From the NCBI RefSeq assembly GCF_000003815.2, contig NC_049995.1:5968475-6032474 (forward strand): a DNA stretch of 64,000 nucleotides, given 5' to 3'. The position numbers and the translations under genes are program-made. This stretch comes from Branchiostoma floridae. Taxonomy: Eukaryota > Chordata > Leptocardii > Amphioxiformes > Branchiostomatidae. Within the stretch, counting starts at the first letter, position 1. The number at the start of each line of letters is the position of its first letter. Shown here one piece after another: positions 25,421 through 37,248 of this stretch. The notes under the pieces are model-generated. The model was not told the DNA's origin. It ran no database searches and worked only from the letters and a program-made list of their open reading frames with translations.

Positions 25421-28400
25421 GAAAAGCGCTGCCTGAACCGCGCTATTATGTAAGTGTGTCATTCATATTGACACAGTTTGTCTCCTGAACACGTATTTTG
25501 CTATTAGTTAGCTATATACAGTTCTTACGGCGCTATTATGTAAGTGCGTCATTCAAATTGACACAGTTTGTCTCCTGAATACGTTTTCGGTATTAGTTTG
25601 TTATATACAGTTATTTGGGCGCTGTCTACAAGTGTGTCATTCAAATTGACACAGTTTGACATTTGAACACGCATTCCGCTTTAAGTTAACTATATACAGT
25701 TCTTACAGCGCTATTCTATAATGCATTGTGTCATTCAAATTGACACAGTTTGTCTCCTGAACATGTTTTTCGCTCCTAGTTAGCTATATACAGTTCTTAC
25801 GGCACTATCATGTAAGTGTGTCATTCAAATTGACACAGTTTGACTCCTGAACACGTGTTTTCGCTATTAGTTAGCTATATACAGTTCTTACGGCACTATT
25901 ATGTAAGTGTGTCATTCAAATTGACACAGTTGGACTCCTGAACACGTTTTCCGCTATTAGTTAGCTATATACAGCTCTTTTAGCTTTGTTCTATAAGTGT
26001 GTCATTCAAATTGACACAGTTTGACATTTGAACACGCATTGCGCTTTAAGTTAGCTATATACAGTTCTTACAGCGCTGTTCTATGAATGCATCATTCAAA
26101 TTGTGTAATTCAAATTGACACAGTTTGACTCCTGAACACGTGTTTTCGCTATTAGTTAGCTATATACAGTTCTTACGGCACTATTATGTAAGTGTGTCAT
26201 TCAAATTGACACAGTTGGACTCCTGAACACGTTTTCCGCTATTAGTTAGCTATATACAGCTCTTTTAGCTTTGTTCTATAAGTGTGTCATTCAAATTGAC
26301 ACAGTTTGACATTTGAACACGCATTGCGCTTTAAGTTAGCTATATACAGTTCTTACAGCGCTGTTCTATGAATGCATCATTCAAATTGACACAATTTTTC
26401 TCCTGAACACCCTTTTTCGCTATTAGTTAGCTATATACAGTTCATTCAGCTTTGTTCTGCAAGTGTGTCATTCAAATTGGCACAGGTTGACACCTGAATA
26501 CGTTTTCCGCGATTTCTTAGCTATATACAGGTCTTACATTGCTGTTCTATAAATGTGTCATTCAAAGTGACACATTTTGTCTCCTGAACACGTTTCTCGC
26601 TATTAGTGAGCTATACACAGTTCTTACGGCGCTATTATGTCAGTGTGTCATTCAAATTGACATAGTTTGTCTCCTGAACACGTTTACGCTATTAGTTAGC
26701 TATATACAGTTCTTACGGCACTATTATGTAAGTGTGTCATTCAAATTGACACAGTTTGACTCCTGAACACGTTTTCCGCTATTAGTTAGCTATATACAGT
26801 TCTTTTAGCTTTGTTCTATAAGTGTGTCATTCAAATTGACACAGTTTGACATTTGAACACGCATTCCGCTTTAAGTTACCTATATACAGTTCTTACAGCG
26901 CTATTCTATAATGCATTGTGTCATTCAAATTGACACAGTTTGTCTCCTGAACACGTTTTTCACTATTAGTTAGCTATATACAGTCCTTACGGCACCATTA
27001 TGTAAGCGTGTCATTCAAATTGACACAGTTGGACTCCTGAACACGTTTTTCGCTATTAGTTAGCTATATACATTTCTTTCAGCTTTGTTCTATAAGTGTG
27101 TCATTCAAAGTGACACAGTTGGACTCCTGAACACGCATTGCACTTTAAGTTACCTATATACATATTTTTTACAGCGCTGTTCTATGAATGCAGCATTCAA
27201 ATTGACACAGTTTGTCTCCTGAACACGTTTTTCGCAATTAGTTAGCTGTATACAGTTCATTCAGCTTTGTTCTATAAGTGTGTCATTCAAATTGACACAG
27301 TTTGTCTCCTGAATACGTTTTCGCTATTAGTTTGCTATATACAGTTCTTTGGGCGCTGCCTACAAGTGTGTCATTCAAATTGACACAGATTGACATTTGA
27401 ACACGCATTCCGCTTCAAGTTAACTATATACAGTTCTTACAGCGCTATTCTATAATGCATTGTGTCATTCAAATTGGCACAGTTTGTCTCCTGAACATGT
27501 TTTTCGCTCCTAGTTAGCTATATACAGTTCTTACGGCACTATCATGTAACTGTGTCATTCAAATTGACACAGTTTGACTCCTGAACACGTTTTTCGCTAT
27601 TAGTTAGCTGTATACAGTTCATTCAGCTTTGTTCTATAAGTGTGTCATTCAAATTGACACAGTTTGTCTCCTGAATACGTTTTCGGTATTAGTTTGCTAT
27701 ATACAGTTCTTTGGGCGCTGTCTACAAGTGTGTCATTCAAATTGACACAGATTGACACTTGAACACGCATTCCGCTTCAAGTTAACTATATACAGTTCTT
27801 ACAGCGCTATTCTATAATGCATTGTGTCATTCAAATTGGCACAGTTTGTCTCCTGAACATGTTTTTCGCTCCTAGTTAGCTATATACAGTTCTTACGGCA
27901 CTATCATGTAAGTGTGTCATTCAAATTGACACAGTTTGACTCCTGAACACGTTTTCCGCTATTAGTTAGCTATATACAGTTCTTTTAGCTTTGTTCTATA
28001 AGTGTGTCATTCAAATTGGCACAGTTTGACACCTGAATACGTTTTCCGCGATTACTTAATAGCTATATACAGGTCTAACATCGCTGTTCTATAAATGTGT
28101 CATTCAAAGTGACACATTTTGTCTCCTGAACACGTTTCTCGCTATTTGTTAGATACATACAGTTCTTACGGCGCTATTATGTATGTGCGCCATTCAAATT
28201 GACATAGTTTGTCTTCTAAACACGTTTATCGCTATTAGTTAAGCTAACATACAGTTCTTACGGTGCTATTATGTAAGTGTGTCATTCAAATTGACACGGT
28301 TTGTCTCCCCAAGGAGGTCTCCCGAACACGTTTTCCGCTATTAGTTCCCTGTATACACTTCTTACAGCACTGTTCTATAAATGTGTTATTCAAATTAACA

Positions 28401-28425
28401 CAGTTTGTCTCCTGATGTCTACGAG
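25421..28425 (-). repeat. Satellite array, right arm (inverted, about 90-bp unit)
   Basis: This is the same satellite read in reverse complement, with TGTGTCATTCAAATTGACAC cores about 90-91 bp apart (for example 25821, 25912, 26002). Higher-order repetition is visible: a block of about three units starting near 25840 recurs near 26120, and another block near 27270 recurs near 27635. With the left arm it forms a palindrome-like structure exceeding 10 kb. Confidence 0.9.
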
Positions 28426-28827
28426 AATGCCAGTTAGTTCGTTCGGAAGGGACCTTACAACCGTTGCAGATTCGCAACGTGGGCCGAGACGATACGAACA
28501 AACACAAACTTAAAAAACGTTCTGCAAGTTCAAACATACTTTCGCCAAGAGTCCCTTAACAAACCTAATTTAACAATATGCGTAAGCCTGACTTGAATCC
28601 TCCTCTACCGAACCTCAGACTGAGACCGTCAAGATACCTGGTGACCCGCGTTCAATGACCTCACTCGTACGACCCGGAAGTATATGATCGTAATCGGTTG
28701 CACGGAAACCCCCATGCAGTGCGAAATCGAGGCCGAAAACAGGCATAAAGAGCCAGTTTGAAGGCTAACTTTGACTCTTCAAATCTCATCCCGAAATAAT
28801 ATTTGAATCAACACGAGTACTGTAGGC

Positions 28828-28944
28828 GATAGAACAACTCGTGGGGATTACGTGGGCACCTTTGACAGCCTGATTTGGGCCACCGCGATTTTTTAATCTT
28901 TTTTTTACGCGACCATGTCAAGTGCCTCAAACGGGCGTCCAACA
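28828..28944 (-). repeat. Right terminal inverted repeat of the giant element
   Basis: Inverted partner of 17284-17400, ending CCAACA immediately before the GCCC target duplicate and the remainder of the BTB exon. Confidence 0.88.
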
Positions 28945-29400
28945 GCCCCTACTTCAGGGCCATGTTTACAAGTGACATGGCGGAAAGTCGGCAGAAGACA
29001 GTTGTGTTACAGGTAGGGTTGGCGTGACGTGTGGTTAGAATAGAGTGAAAAGGGCAACTTTCAAAGTTGCTACTTATCATGGAGAATTTATAACCACGTA
29101 TATATACAATAATAACCACGAGTTCTTGTTAAACTTTTCTCTGATAAGTGTTGTGTTCCTTGTCATGCCCCCTCCCCAGTTCGTACTAACCCCTTTGGTA
29201 TTTCGGGCTTCAAGTTCAACTTTCTAGCCTATAATATTTTCAGTTTTCAAAACTTAGAAATGCTTCCGGTTATAAGCACCAGAGCACGGTGTATAAGTTA
29301 AAATAATGTAGAAAAACGAATGCATGTTAATCATTGATATAAATAATACTTAATCATATTTTAATGTTATGAACGTTTGGATGCTTGAAATCTTTTACAG

Positions 29401-32400
29401 GATTTGAGTGCAGCTATTTTTGGGGAGATCCTGAGATACATTTACTCCGGAAACCTTAATGTATCGATGGACAAAGTGCAGCCCCTGTACCAGCTGCAGG
29501 CAGCCAGCCTCCTCCAACTGGACTATGTGAGAGACACCTGCAGCAGCTACATGGCCATGAACGTGGAGGGCTCCAACTGTGTGAATCTGTACAAGTTTGC
29601 TGATGTCTTCTCTGTGGACATTGTCCGGAAAACTTGTCTGCAGTTTATCTGTAGAAACTTTGTTGAGGTGGGTCTGATATTTTGATACTAGGTCAGTAGT
29701 CACTTTATCCTAGTCACTTCTCTCTCACGATTGGGAGCTTGGAAGCAATGCCATTAATTTTCTAGAAGACGTGTTAATGTACAATTTTTGAAAAATTATA
29801 GTTTTATCATTTCTTGCACTGTAAGTATTGTAAGTACGATGACCATTCTTTTAAAGATCAAATTTTGTGGATGTGTGGGCCTGAGTTAGATGCAATGGTA
29901 GGTGCAGCTCAGACATACTGTACGGGATAGCATCTGGAATTTTGGATGATGACGTTAAACTGATGGCCCAGTGTATGAAAGAGCTTAAGAGTATGCCTCA
30001 AGCGTTAAACCCCTGCACGTAATGGAACCCAACAAACCTATCAACAAAGTGTAGGTGTGATGACCCGATTCGTTTGGTTGAAAACGTGTGACGTGACAAG
30101 GCCACCATGCAGTTTCACGAATTTGGTTACATTTCATTTTCAATTTAACCATCATATCTGTCATCAGGAAAATATTGAAGATTAAAACCCACTTTTCAGA
30201 GCTAGTTTTTCAGTTTCAGAAAATCTTTACCAAGAAAGTTTTTTTCCACAGTTTTACACATCTACAATAAATAACATGTCCACAGATTGCCTCCAGTGAG
30301 AAGTTTTGCAGCTTGAGTGTGAGTCAGCTGACTGAGATCATCAGCCACGATGACCTGGATATTAAAGAGGAGACAACAGTGTGGGAGGCTGTGGTGAGAT
30401 GGGTGCAGCACAACAGAGAGGACAGGTGGGCGCTGTATAATTATCAATATATTTTCCAACCTTGTGTCTTCTTCATTGCATGTATGAAGTCTTGGAGATT
30501 ACTTTGAATGACAAGTTGTTTTTTTCCATGAGGCTCAGTGTCCCTTACCAGGTAACTCAACCACCAAAAACTGCGAAAAATGAATAAAAATTGGCAGGAT
30601 AGAATTCAAAATGTCCAAAAATATTTTCTACACATGACAGGCATATATTATGCAGTATTTTAAGATGGGCAAACTACTATTGAAGATGGCCTACCTGTAC
30701 TATAGTATAATGCAATGGTGCCAGGCTAACCTTGTTTTAGTGCAGTGACCTCAGATGACCCCTAAAATGTATGCCATAGCTGGATTCAAACATATTCCCT
30801 GCAGTGATTTAAAAAAAGTCATCCTATGTACCCTACAGACTGCAACACCTACCCAGCATCCTACCTCACATCCGCTTCAACCTGCTGACTTCAGGCAACA
30901 TAGCAGCCATCTTGGAACACCCCCTGGTCAGGGAGGACCCTGGGAGTTCAAAGGCCATCAGGAATGTGGTAAAGAAGAGGAACCCCAACCTGAAGCCAAG
31001 GCTTGGGATGACCATGGAGATGGCTATTCTATCCAACACAGAGTCTGTATATACTTCTTTTGTTTGACTTTCTAGATTGCGACCTTGCGCATTGTCTTTT
31101 TTCAATTCCAGTTATTTCACCCAAAGCAAACATTAACATGCGCAGCGACACGTGCCTTCCAGGTCTTCCATGAAAATTGTGTAAACCTTATTACAGTCCG
31201 CAATTACAAACACTTGAACATATAATGCAAATATTTTACAGACGTTTAACAATTAACAGGAAAAAAAGTAAGAGGGCCAGCAATCTTAACCTACAATGTA
31301 TTAGTCAGCATTTGTATGTTTCAGGGGTGGGCGCGCTATGTTGAAGGTCCATACACAGGCCGCCTTTCCTGTTGGTGCCTTTGTTTCCTTTTGGAGTATG
31401 TAAAACATTATTTTCAGCATCTCTGCTTATCAATTCGTAGTTAGGTTATGAAACCAGTGTTTTCTACCATATCACCTCATTATAACTGACAGAATGAAGT
31501 GGATGCTACCCGAAACGTTTGACCATCTTCAAAACCATATCGCTTAAGTAATGTTTCTGTTGTGTCATATTACCTGTATATAAATGTTTTACCCTCATCA
31601 ACGCAACATTTTATGTATGTTACCCTTTCCAGGACCGATGAGCTCCTCTTTATGAACCCTCAGCAAGGGAGGTACATCAGCTGCAGTTACAAACCTGAAG
31701 ACATACCTGAAGTCACAGCCTTAACAGCCACCAATGATAACAACATCTACATCCTGGTTAATGAGTATGACGGCCTCGATCAACTGTATATGTTCAGATA
31801 TAACCATGCAGAAAACTTTTGGGGACATGGCGGTATATCAAAAGTATCTAAATTTAAAAGAGTGCACTCAGGTTTGTTAACTCATTGGAATGAGTTCCTT
31901 GTTGAAGTTGACCATGTTTTATACTACGGTGCTGCTGATCTAGGAGAAGGCAATACATTGGTGAGGATGAGAAAGTACAACTGGCAAATGGATCAGTGGC
32001 AGGGTTGTTCACAGTTGCAAATTGATGGAACAGAATCTAGTGAGCTCAGCGTGGCATTGTCCTGTGGTGCACAGATCTATTTCATCATGACCTCAGCAAT
32101 GCATCGCTACGACCCAAGCCAGGACTGTTGGTGCGAGCGGACTCCACCGAATATGAAATCACCTTACTCACATTTCACAGCTGTTGCCATGGGAACGAAG
32201 ATCTTCTATACATATCTTGAATTCACTCAGATGATGGTGTATGATACAGATTCTGACCGCTGGCAGAAACTACAAGGCTGGCCAAACCCAGGAAACCGCA
32301 GCATCACTCACACTCCCAGTCTTTTTGTACTGGAGAACCAGCTGCACATATTGTTGGAAGTATATGACAGGGACACACCGGGATTATCATCAGACTATCT

Positions 32401-32566
32401 GGTATATGTGTATGACAGGTCTGCTGATGCCTGGAGAGATTTGAAGGCCACCCTGCCTAAAAAGGAGTATATAGCACACGGTCCTTCTTGCCCTGTGGCA
32501 CGCATGTATCTACCATACCTTAGAGGGGCGCAAAAACACATTACTGCTTATGCTTGTCAGCATTAA
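29401..32566 (+). CDS. Downstream exons 2-5 of the split KLHL-like paralog
   Basis: These exons encode the second half of BTB (FGEILRYIYSG, DYVRDTCSSYMAMN), the BACK domain (LTEIISHDDLDIKEET and WEAVVRWVQH) and a one-exon kelch propeller (YDPSQDCW, VYDTDSDRW, VYVYDRSADAW). Junction phases are 0, 0, 2 and 2, as in the intact paralog. No inactivating change is visible. An AATAAA lies only seven bases after the stop, at 32573-32578. Whether these exons are transcribed on this chromosome is unknown. Confidence 0.82.
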
Positions 32567-33610
32567 TGCGCAAATAAAGGGCACATGGAGTACAGGGTAG
32601 GACTATACAACAAGAATTTCTTTGCCCCCACAATGGATAGATTTTGTACTAGATGTTACACTTTAGGAATTTATAGAATTTTTTGTTCCTTTTATATATA
32701 AGGGACATATTAAAGTGGAATGATAGTTGTACTTAGATTTTGTGACAACATGTGATTCTATTTGTATATTCCTTACATGGTTTTCTGCAATCACCATTGT
32801 ATTTGTTGAGCAATTGACAGCTTATAACGTCATATTGATGTTACCATTGACAACAGAAGTAGCATACATTATTACTTTTATCTACACTTGCCTTTACATT
32901 GTAGCTTTACGCCACCTTAAAAGGTACGTATTCATTGTCATCAGATTTAGTGGTGAGACCGCTCTTAATAGGGTCAATGCCTAAATAATGTTTTATCTCA
33001 TCAATTGATGGACAGCAAAGATTATTTACTACAACTATTAAAACACAGTAAAAACTATGAAAGAATGGTTTACAACGCGAAACAGTTTCAAAGGCTTTAA
33101 TCAGATTTCTATTCAGCATGCATCAATCTCATGGTTATTAAAACATTATACATGTAGGTACATGAATCATAATGATGTAATAGTATTGACTTCAAAATAG
33201 TTGAAGCATCTTATCTAATTGGTCGCATAAAGGAGTGAATATTAATAGTTTTTCTGGAACAACTTTGATGCAAACGAAAAGAACATTTGTAAAACATTTC
33301 AGAAATCATAACCTCCTCCAGACGTACATTATGCAGAATAAATTGTGATATATGATGCCACTCGAACGTTGTTTATTGTTTATGTGTAGGGGTCGAAGAC
33401 CAAAAGCTTGTAGCAGGCCTTTCAATTCACCTTTACGGCAGTGTAGGTAAAATATATGAGGTAGTGTAGGTAAAATATATGAGAAATTGGAAACACTAAA
33501 AGTGGTTACATTCATGAGTAAACAGAACATTCTTGAATACCCTTGTACCGACTCGTGTAAGATCTTTCAAAACTTAACTTATTTTAAGTGCCTAGAACAC
33601 ACGTAAGGCT
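32567..33610. other. Intergenic after the KLHL-like pair
   Basis: No gene was recognised. A short direct duplication (GTGTAGGTAAAATATATGAG twice, at about 33440-33482) is the only structure noticed. Confidence 0.35.
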
Positions 33611-33825
33611 TTGGTCACATTTTCAAACCGGGGCCCGGCCGGGATGATTTGATTAACGGAAAATTACAATATATTCCCAGAAATATACACAAATAATACC
33701 CATGAACTGAACTGAACTGATGCCCATGAATCTTAATTTTACAATTTGTGTATTTTGATGTATTTTATATCATTTATTTCGCTCCCGAAAGCCGTCCGAC
33801 CGGGCCCCGGTTTGGAAATGTGACC
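33611..33825. mobile_element. MITE with GGTCACATTT...CCGGGGCCCGG inverted ends
   Basis: The left end TTGGTCACATTTTCAAACCG and the right end (reverse complement TAGGTCACATTTCCAAACCG) continue into CGGGGCCCGG-type words, giving about 33 bp of terminal inverted repeat in an element of about 215 bp. The AAGGCTTT / AAGACTTA bases outside may extend the repeats. It contains TTGATTAACGG at about 33648-33658, the intact counterpart of the TTAA site that another element occupies in the relative at 56548-57676. It is non-coding. Confidence 0.8.
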
Positions 33826-33839
33826 TAAGTCTTACACAG

Positions 33840-34500
33840 TGGTGGCAATCACAAAATATCTATCTTTGGGGAAAAAATACATTTCAATTGCATTCAAATT
33901 AGAACATCTCCCCTCTTTGTACATCTCAATCCGTCTGTCTATAAAACTAAAAACATGTACAGCCCCTACCTGTTATAAGGACCAGCCAGTAGATAAATCC
34001 AGTAGCGATAAGTTTCCCACTCATTTTGGCAAACCCGTGCCCGGCACCCTCACACTCAGGGTTGACAATCACGGCAAAGCCTATGATATCAACCCTGACA
34101 AATCAGCCACAGTATTCGGTTATTAGGGGTGCCTTGCTTATGAATATTAATGAGCTTGCCCTTATATGGGCAGTCAGCCGTTGGGGATCGGGCGTTGGCA
34201 TGGTGAGCAAACAAAGTCATGGTAATATGTAACATGATTGGCTGATAGCTTCCCAGCGGCCTTTGCGAGACAGCTTGCGACAACAACAAGCCCAAGGAAG
34301 GCCTGTTCTCTGATTGGTTGACAGCTTAAATTGTTTGTGGCGACAATCATAATACCCGTAGGTAGGGCCTGGGACAGCAGGGCCCCATAAGGTAGTGCCG
34401 TTGGGGACCGGGCGTTAGGAGGATGGTGCCCGGCTGGGCGGATGGTTTCTCAGTTCCTGCTGATAATGCTGAGGTAACGTTACCCTGTACCAGTACAGAA
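33840..34500. repeat. Intergenic repeat-rich segment with GGGCGTTGG/GCCCGGC words
   Basis: CCGTTGGGGATCGGGCGTTG (about 34180) is repeated as CCGTTGGGGACCGGGCGTTA (about 34396), and GCCCGGCTGGGCGGAT (about 34427) is inverted near 36828. These suggest an unclassified, rearranged element. No gene is visible. Confidence 0.35.
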
Positions 34501-34507
34501 ATAATGT

Positions 34508-34685
34508 GGCGTCGTGCGTGGCGTAACCGGTAGAGCGTTCGGCTCGGAATCTAGAGTAAAAGAGTTCGATACCCGCTGTGTACACGACGTTGTGTCCTTG
34601 GGAAACACGACCTTCCTCCATTCACCCAGGTGTAAAAATGGGTACCTGACTTCGCTCGGGGAGATAAAAAAAGACTACCTCTACT
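34508..34685 (+). mobile_element. tRNA-derived SINE
   Basis: A tRNA-like head contains an A box (TGGCGTAACCGGTAGAGC) and a B box (GTTCGATACCC) at normal spacing, with no CCA or clean cloverleaf. A SINE body follows: TTGTGTCCTTGGGAAACACG, then CCCAGGTGTAAAAATGGGTA and a TTCGCTCGGGGAG segment. The body phrase resembles deeply conserved tail domains known from invertebrate SINEs. The match to a named domain is from memory and unchecked. Confidence 0.75.
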
Positions 34686-37248
34686 TTCTGACTGTACTGT
34701 GTATGTGGCACTGCTAATATGAGGTACTGACTTGAGTCCACTGACACATTGTCGTCCTCTGCCCAAAGTAAATAGGAAGAAAGAACGTTGTTTATTCCTC
34801 GTAAACATGCCGCATTAATTTTCGTTCTGTTAAAAATTATACACACCATAGGCTTCATTAGTTCCAAATGGAGAAGCATTCAGATCGTTATCATCTTGCA
34901 ACATATGACTGGTCGAAACCATTGTAAAGACGAGCAGTGAGCATTTTTGAAAAAGGCAATAGAAAACAGACCCCCTCCCCCCAAAAAAACACATTCAACT
35001 TTGAAACAGGTGGATTGTTCTTTAGTAATTATCTAATTTTTCAAAGGACATTTTGGCGATTTTTTCTGCAGTAAGTCAAAATGAATCTGAATTTATTACC
35101 CCCCAATAGAGATATATTACACCCTGACGAATAACGCCCATGTTGTTGTTAGCATCCAATAATAAATGTCAAGCCAAGCAAACTTTATCTGATAATTGCT
35201 TGACGACAGCTTGGCAACGTGTTTATAGTGCATTTGACAATATTGTAACACAATAAAAATCTACGCGGAACTATATTGTACCATGATAAAACCACAAGGC
35301 CCGTGTCACAGTTGCAGGTTCTAAGAAAATGTTGTATAGTGTCTTATACACCAAAATGCTTGGTTACCATGTTTTTGTTCATACCTCGAAGTTACTAGTA
35401 TTCCCAATGGATAAATAATATTTGATCCAGTTATAATGCTTTGCTAGCTATGGTTTGCATTCCTCAAAAGTCATATAAATTGCTGGAAGTCGGGTCTTTA
35501 TCACGAGTTAATTTCTATCTTTCTCAGCAGTTGATTTTATGAATTTGGAAAATGTATGAATATTTAGGCACCCCTATAAAGGTAAGTTACAACGGTGGTG
35601 CACAGGGACAATCTCCACGTGTCATTGAGGCCCCCTAGCATTTCATATCATTTTTGCCGCTATCAGTGATACTCTATACAATTCTCCAAAGTCTGGTGCC
35701 AGGTATTAGTAAATGCGAATTCAGAGAAGTTTTGCAGCATAAAATTATAAATCATAAAGTTATATATGCCTTTTGAATATAAAATGATATAGTCTAAAGT
35801 CTAAGATGTAAAAATAAACTATCGTTCTGAATACAATATTCAGTTTAGTACTATTTAGATTGCTTAGTCATTTATTCAATTTTCATTGTCATTAAGTCAA
35901 CATTCGCCTTATTTCAAGTCTGCGTGGGGTCTTCCTATCTGAAGGGCCACCCCCGGTTACTGTGAGCGTCGCCATAAACCAGCTGTCAGCCAACCAGAGA
36001 ATAGCCTATTAGTTTTCAAAAGGGATCTCGCAAAGGCCCGATTGGGGTATACATTGGATCTCATCCATATAATCAAATCGATTAATGAAGAAAATCTATA
36101 TTTACATTGTTTTGCATTATAGGACTCAAATACATGTAACAAATGTCGCTTGTATGTGGCAGGTGGAAAATTACCAGATAAGAATTTGCATCTTTAATTT
36201 AAATGTGTGCTAATTCTTCTAACTACATGTAGTAGGTGATTCTATTGTCAATAATGTAACCTTGTATGTTGCTTAAAACTTTATATATGAAAGCACGGAT
36301 AATGTAGATGTGGAAGTAATTTGCATAAATAGAATATTTAATCGAGATATGAGGTCTCCGAACTCTTGTTTGTAATGTTTCTAAAATGCCGGTTCAATTT
36401 GAAATTATGGGATAGCTATGGGTCAAGAATGCAAGCAACGTCTGTGTATTTTAGAGGCTTGTTATTGACAGAAATTACTAGGGAGGGGCGGAGGTAGTCT
36501 TGAATAAAGAAAATCGTCATTAGCTTACATTTATCAGTGCGGAAGGTCATATCGTTTTTCTACGCCCATTCAATTGATGAAGGACAGTAAAGTTTTACAA
36601 AGGGAAAGGTCGTCGACATATTTGGAACGATCTGCATGATTGGAGACTTAGGAGGGGCGGAGTTAAAGAAAATCGTCATTAGCTCACATTTCTCATTGCG
36701 AAAGTGTGTAGTTCCTTCCTCGTGAGAAAAGCAACCGTGTGTAGTACTTTTCTACGGGATATACTGTTTTTTTTAACAACACAAGGTACAGTTGTCTGAA
36801 CATTATCAGCGTAAACTAAGAAACTATCCGCCCAGCCGGGCGCGGGTGTGGTGAGATGGGGAGGACACTTGTCGAAGCCGTGATCATCTGCTGGCTGATT
36901 TGTACCACAGGTAGGGACTGTACGCATGTTTAGGTTCGTAAAAAGGTGAATAAAGAAATACAAAGAGGAGAAAGGCTCTAATTCTAAGTTCTGAAATGAA
37001 ATGGTAACTTTTCCCAAAGATAGATACATTGCTATTGTTATACTGTGTCACAGGGACTTTTATGAGATAATGTTTTATAGGAATACAGCTACTTAGTTTA
37101 GTGCGTCGAAAATACAGCATTTGTGAATCCTTCTTGACTGAAGACAGGCTTGTAGTACTTTATATGGGGGTTAGTTTTTTTTATCAGACATACCCTATTC
37201 TGACCACTTCTATTTCATAATGAAGGCAACATTTTATTCGTAAGTTGG
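34686..37248. other. Intergenic, no gene recognised
   Basis: The DNA is AT-rich. A CATCCATATAATCAAATCGA segment near 36063-36082 belongs to the repeat also seen at 1885-1925 and 4578-4620. Two GGAGGGGCGGAG-like segments (36481 and 36650), each followed by AAAATCGTCATTAGC, form a diverged direct repeat of about 170 bp. Confidence 0.4.

Larger units (their letters stand above)
17284..28944. mobile_element. Giant TIR transposon with satellite arms (non-autonomous)
   Basis: The element runs from TGTTGGACGCCCGTTTGAGG at 17284 to the reverse complement of the same words at 28944. Terminal inverted repeats extend about 117 bp with roughly six mismatches. It is flanked by GCCC at 17280-17283 and 28945-28948, a 4-bp target duplication inside a coding exon. 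The interior is almost wholly an 89-90-bp satellite in two opposed arms around a diverged centre, and no transposase frame is visible. TGT...ACA ends with a 4-bp duplication would fit Ginger1-type DNA transposons, whose transposase is related to retroviral-type integrases; that assignment is inference only. Because the ends are inverted and not direct, it is not an LTR element. The true length is uncertain because of an N gap at 20351-20993. Confidence 0.88.
17093..32566 (+). pseudogene. BTB-BACK-kelch (KLHL-like) paralog, first exon split by an insertion
   Basis: This is a tandem paralog of the gene at 11794-15365. Exon 1 is split into 17093-17283 and 28949-29012. Further exons are 29401-29667, 30286-30425, 30839-31042 and 31633-32566. 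Leaving out the element and one GCCC copy, exon 1 totals 255 nt as in the paralog, and the exon lengths sum to 1800 nt (599 codons plus stop). The other exons show no stop or frameshift, which argues for recent disruption. The BTB half-sites flank the insertion inside SAASP / YFRAMF. On this chromosome, translation from the normal ATG runs into the element and stops at 17321-17323 after 76 aa. The exon-4 donor (CACAGA followed by GTCTGT) is weak; it was chosen because it keeps phase and the 204-nt exon length of the paralog. Exon 2 has a two-residue insertion (YQLQAAS). The gene may be intact on other haplotypes. Confidence 0.85.

Noticed and set aside
17885-28425. CRISPR array
   Set aside because: The units are full-length satellite copies with no unique spacers, on a eukaryotic background, and lie inside a transposon with inverted ends.
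17284-28944. LTR retrotransposon (TG...CA ends, 4-bp duplication)
   Set aside because: The terminal repeats are inverted and not direct, and no gag-pol frame is present.
17284-28944. ProtoRAG or RAG-type element
   Set aside because: Ends begin TGTTGG, not CAC, and the duplication is 4 bp where RAG-type elements give 5. No RAG-like frames were seen.
34508-34580. Functional tRNA gene
   Set aside because: A and B boxes are present, but the cloverleaf is poor and a SINE body follows directly.
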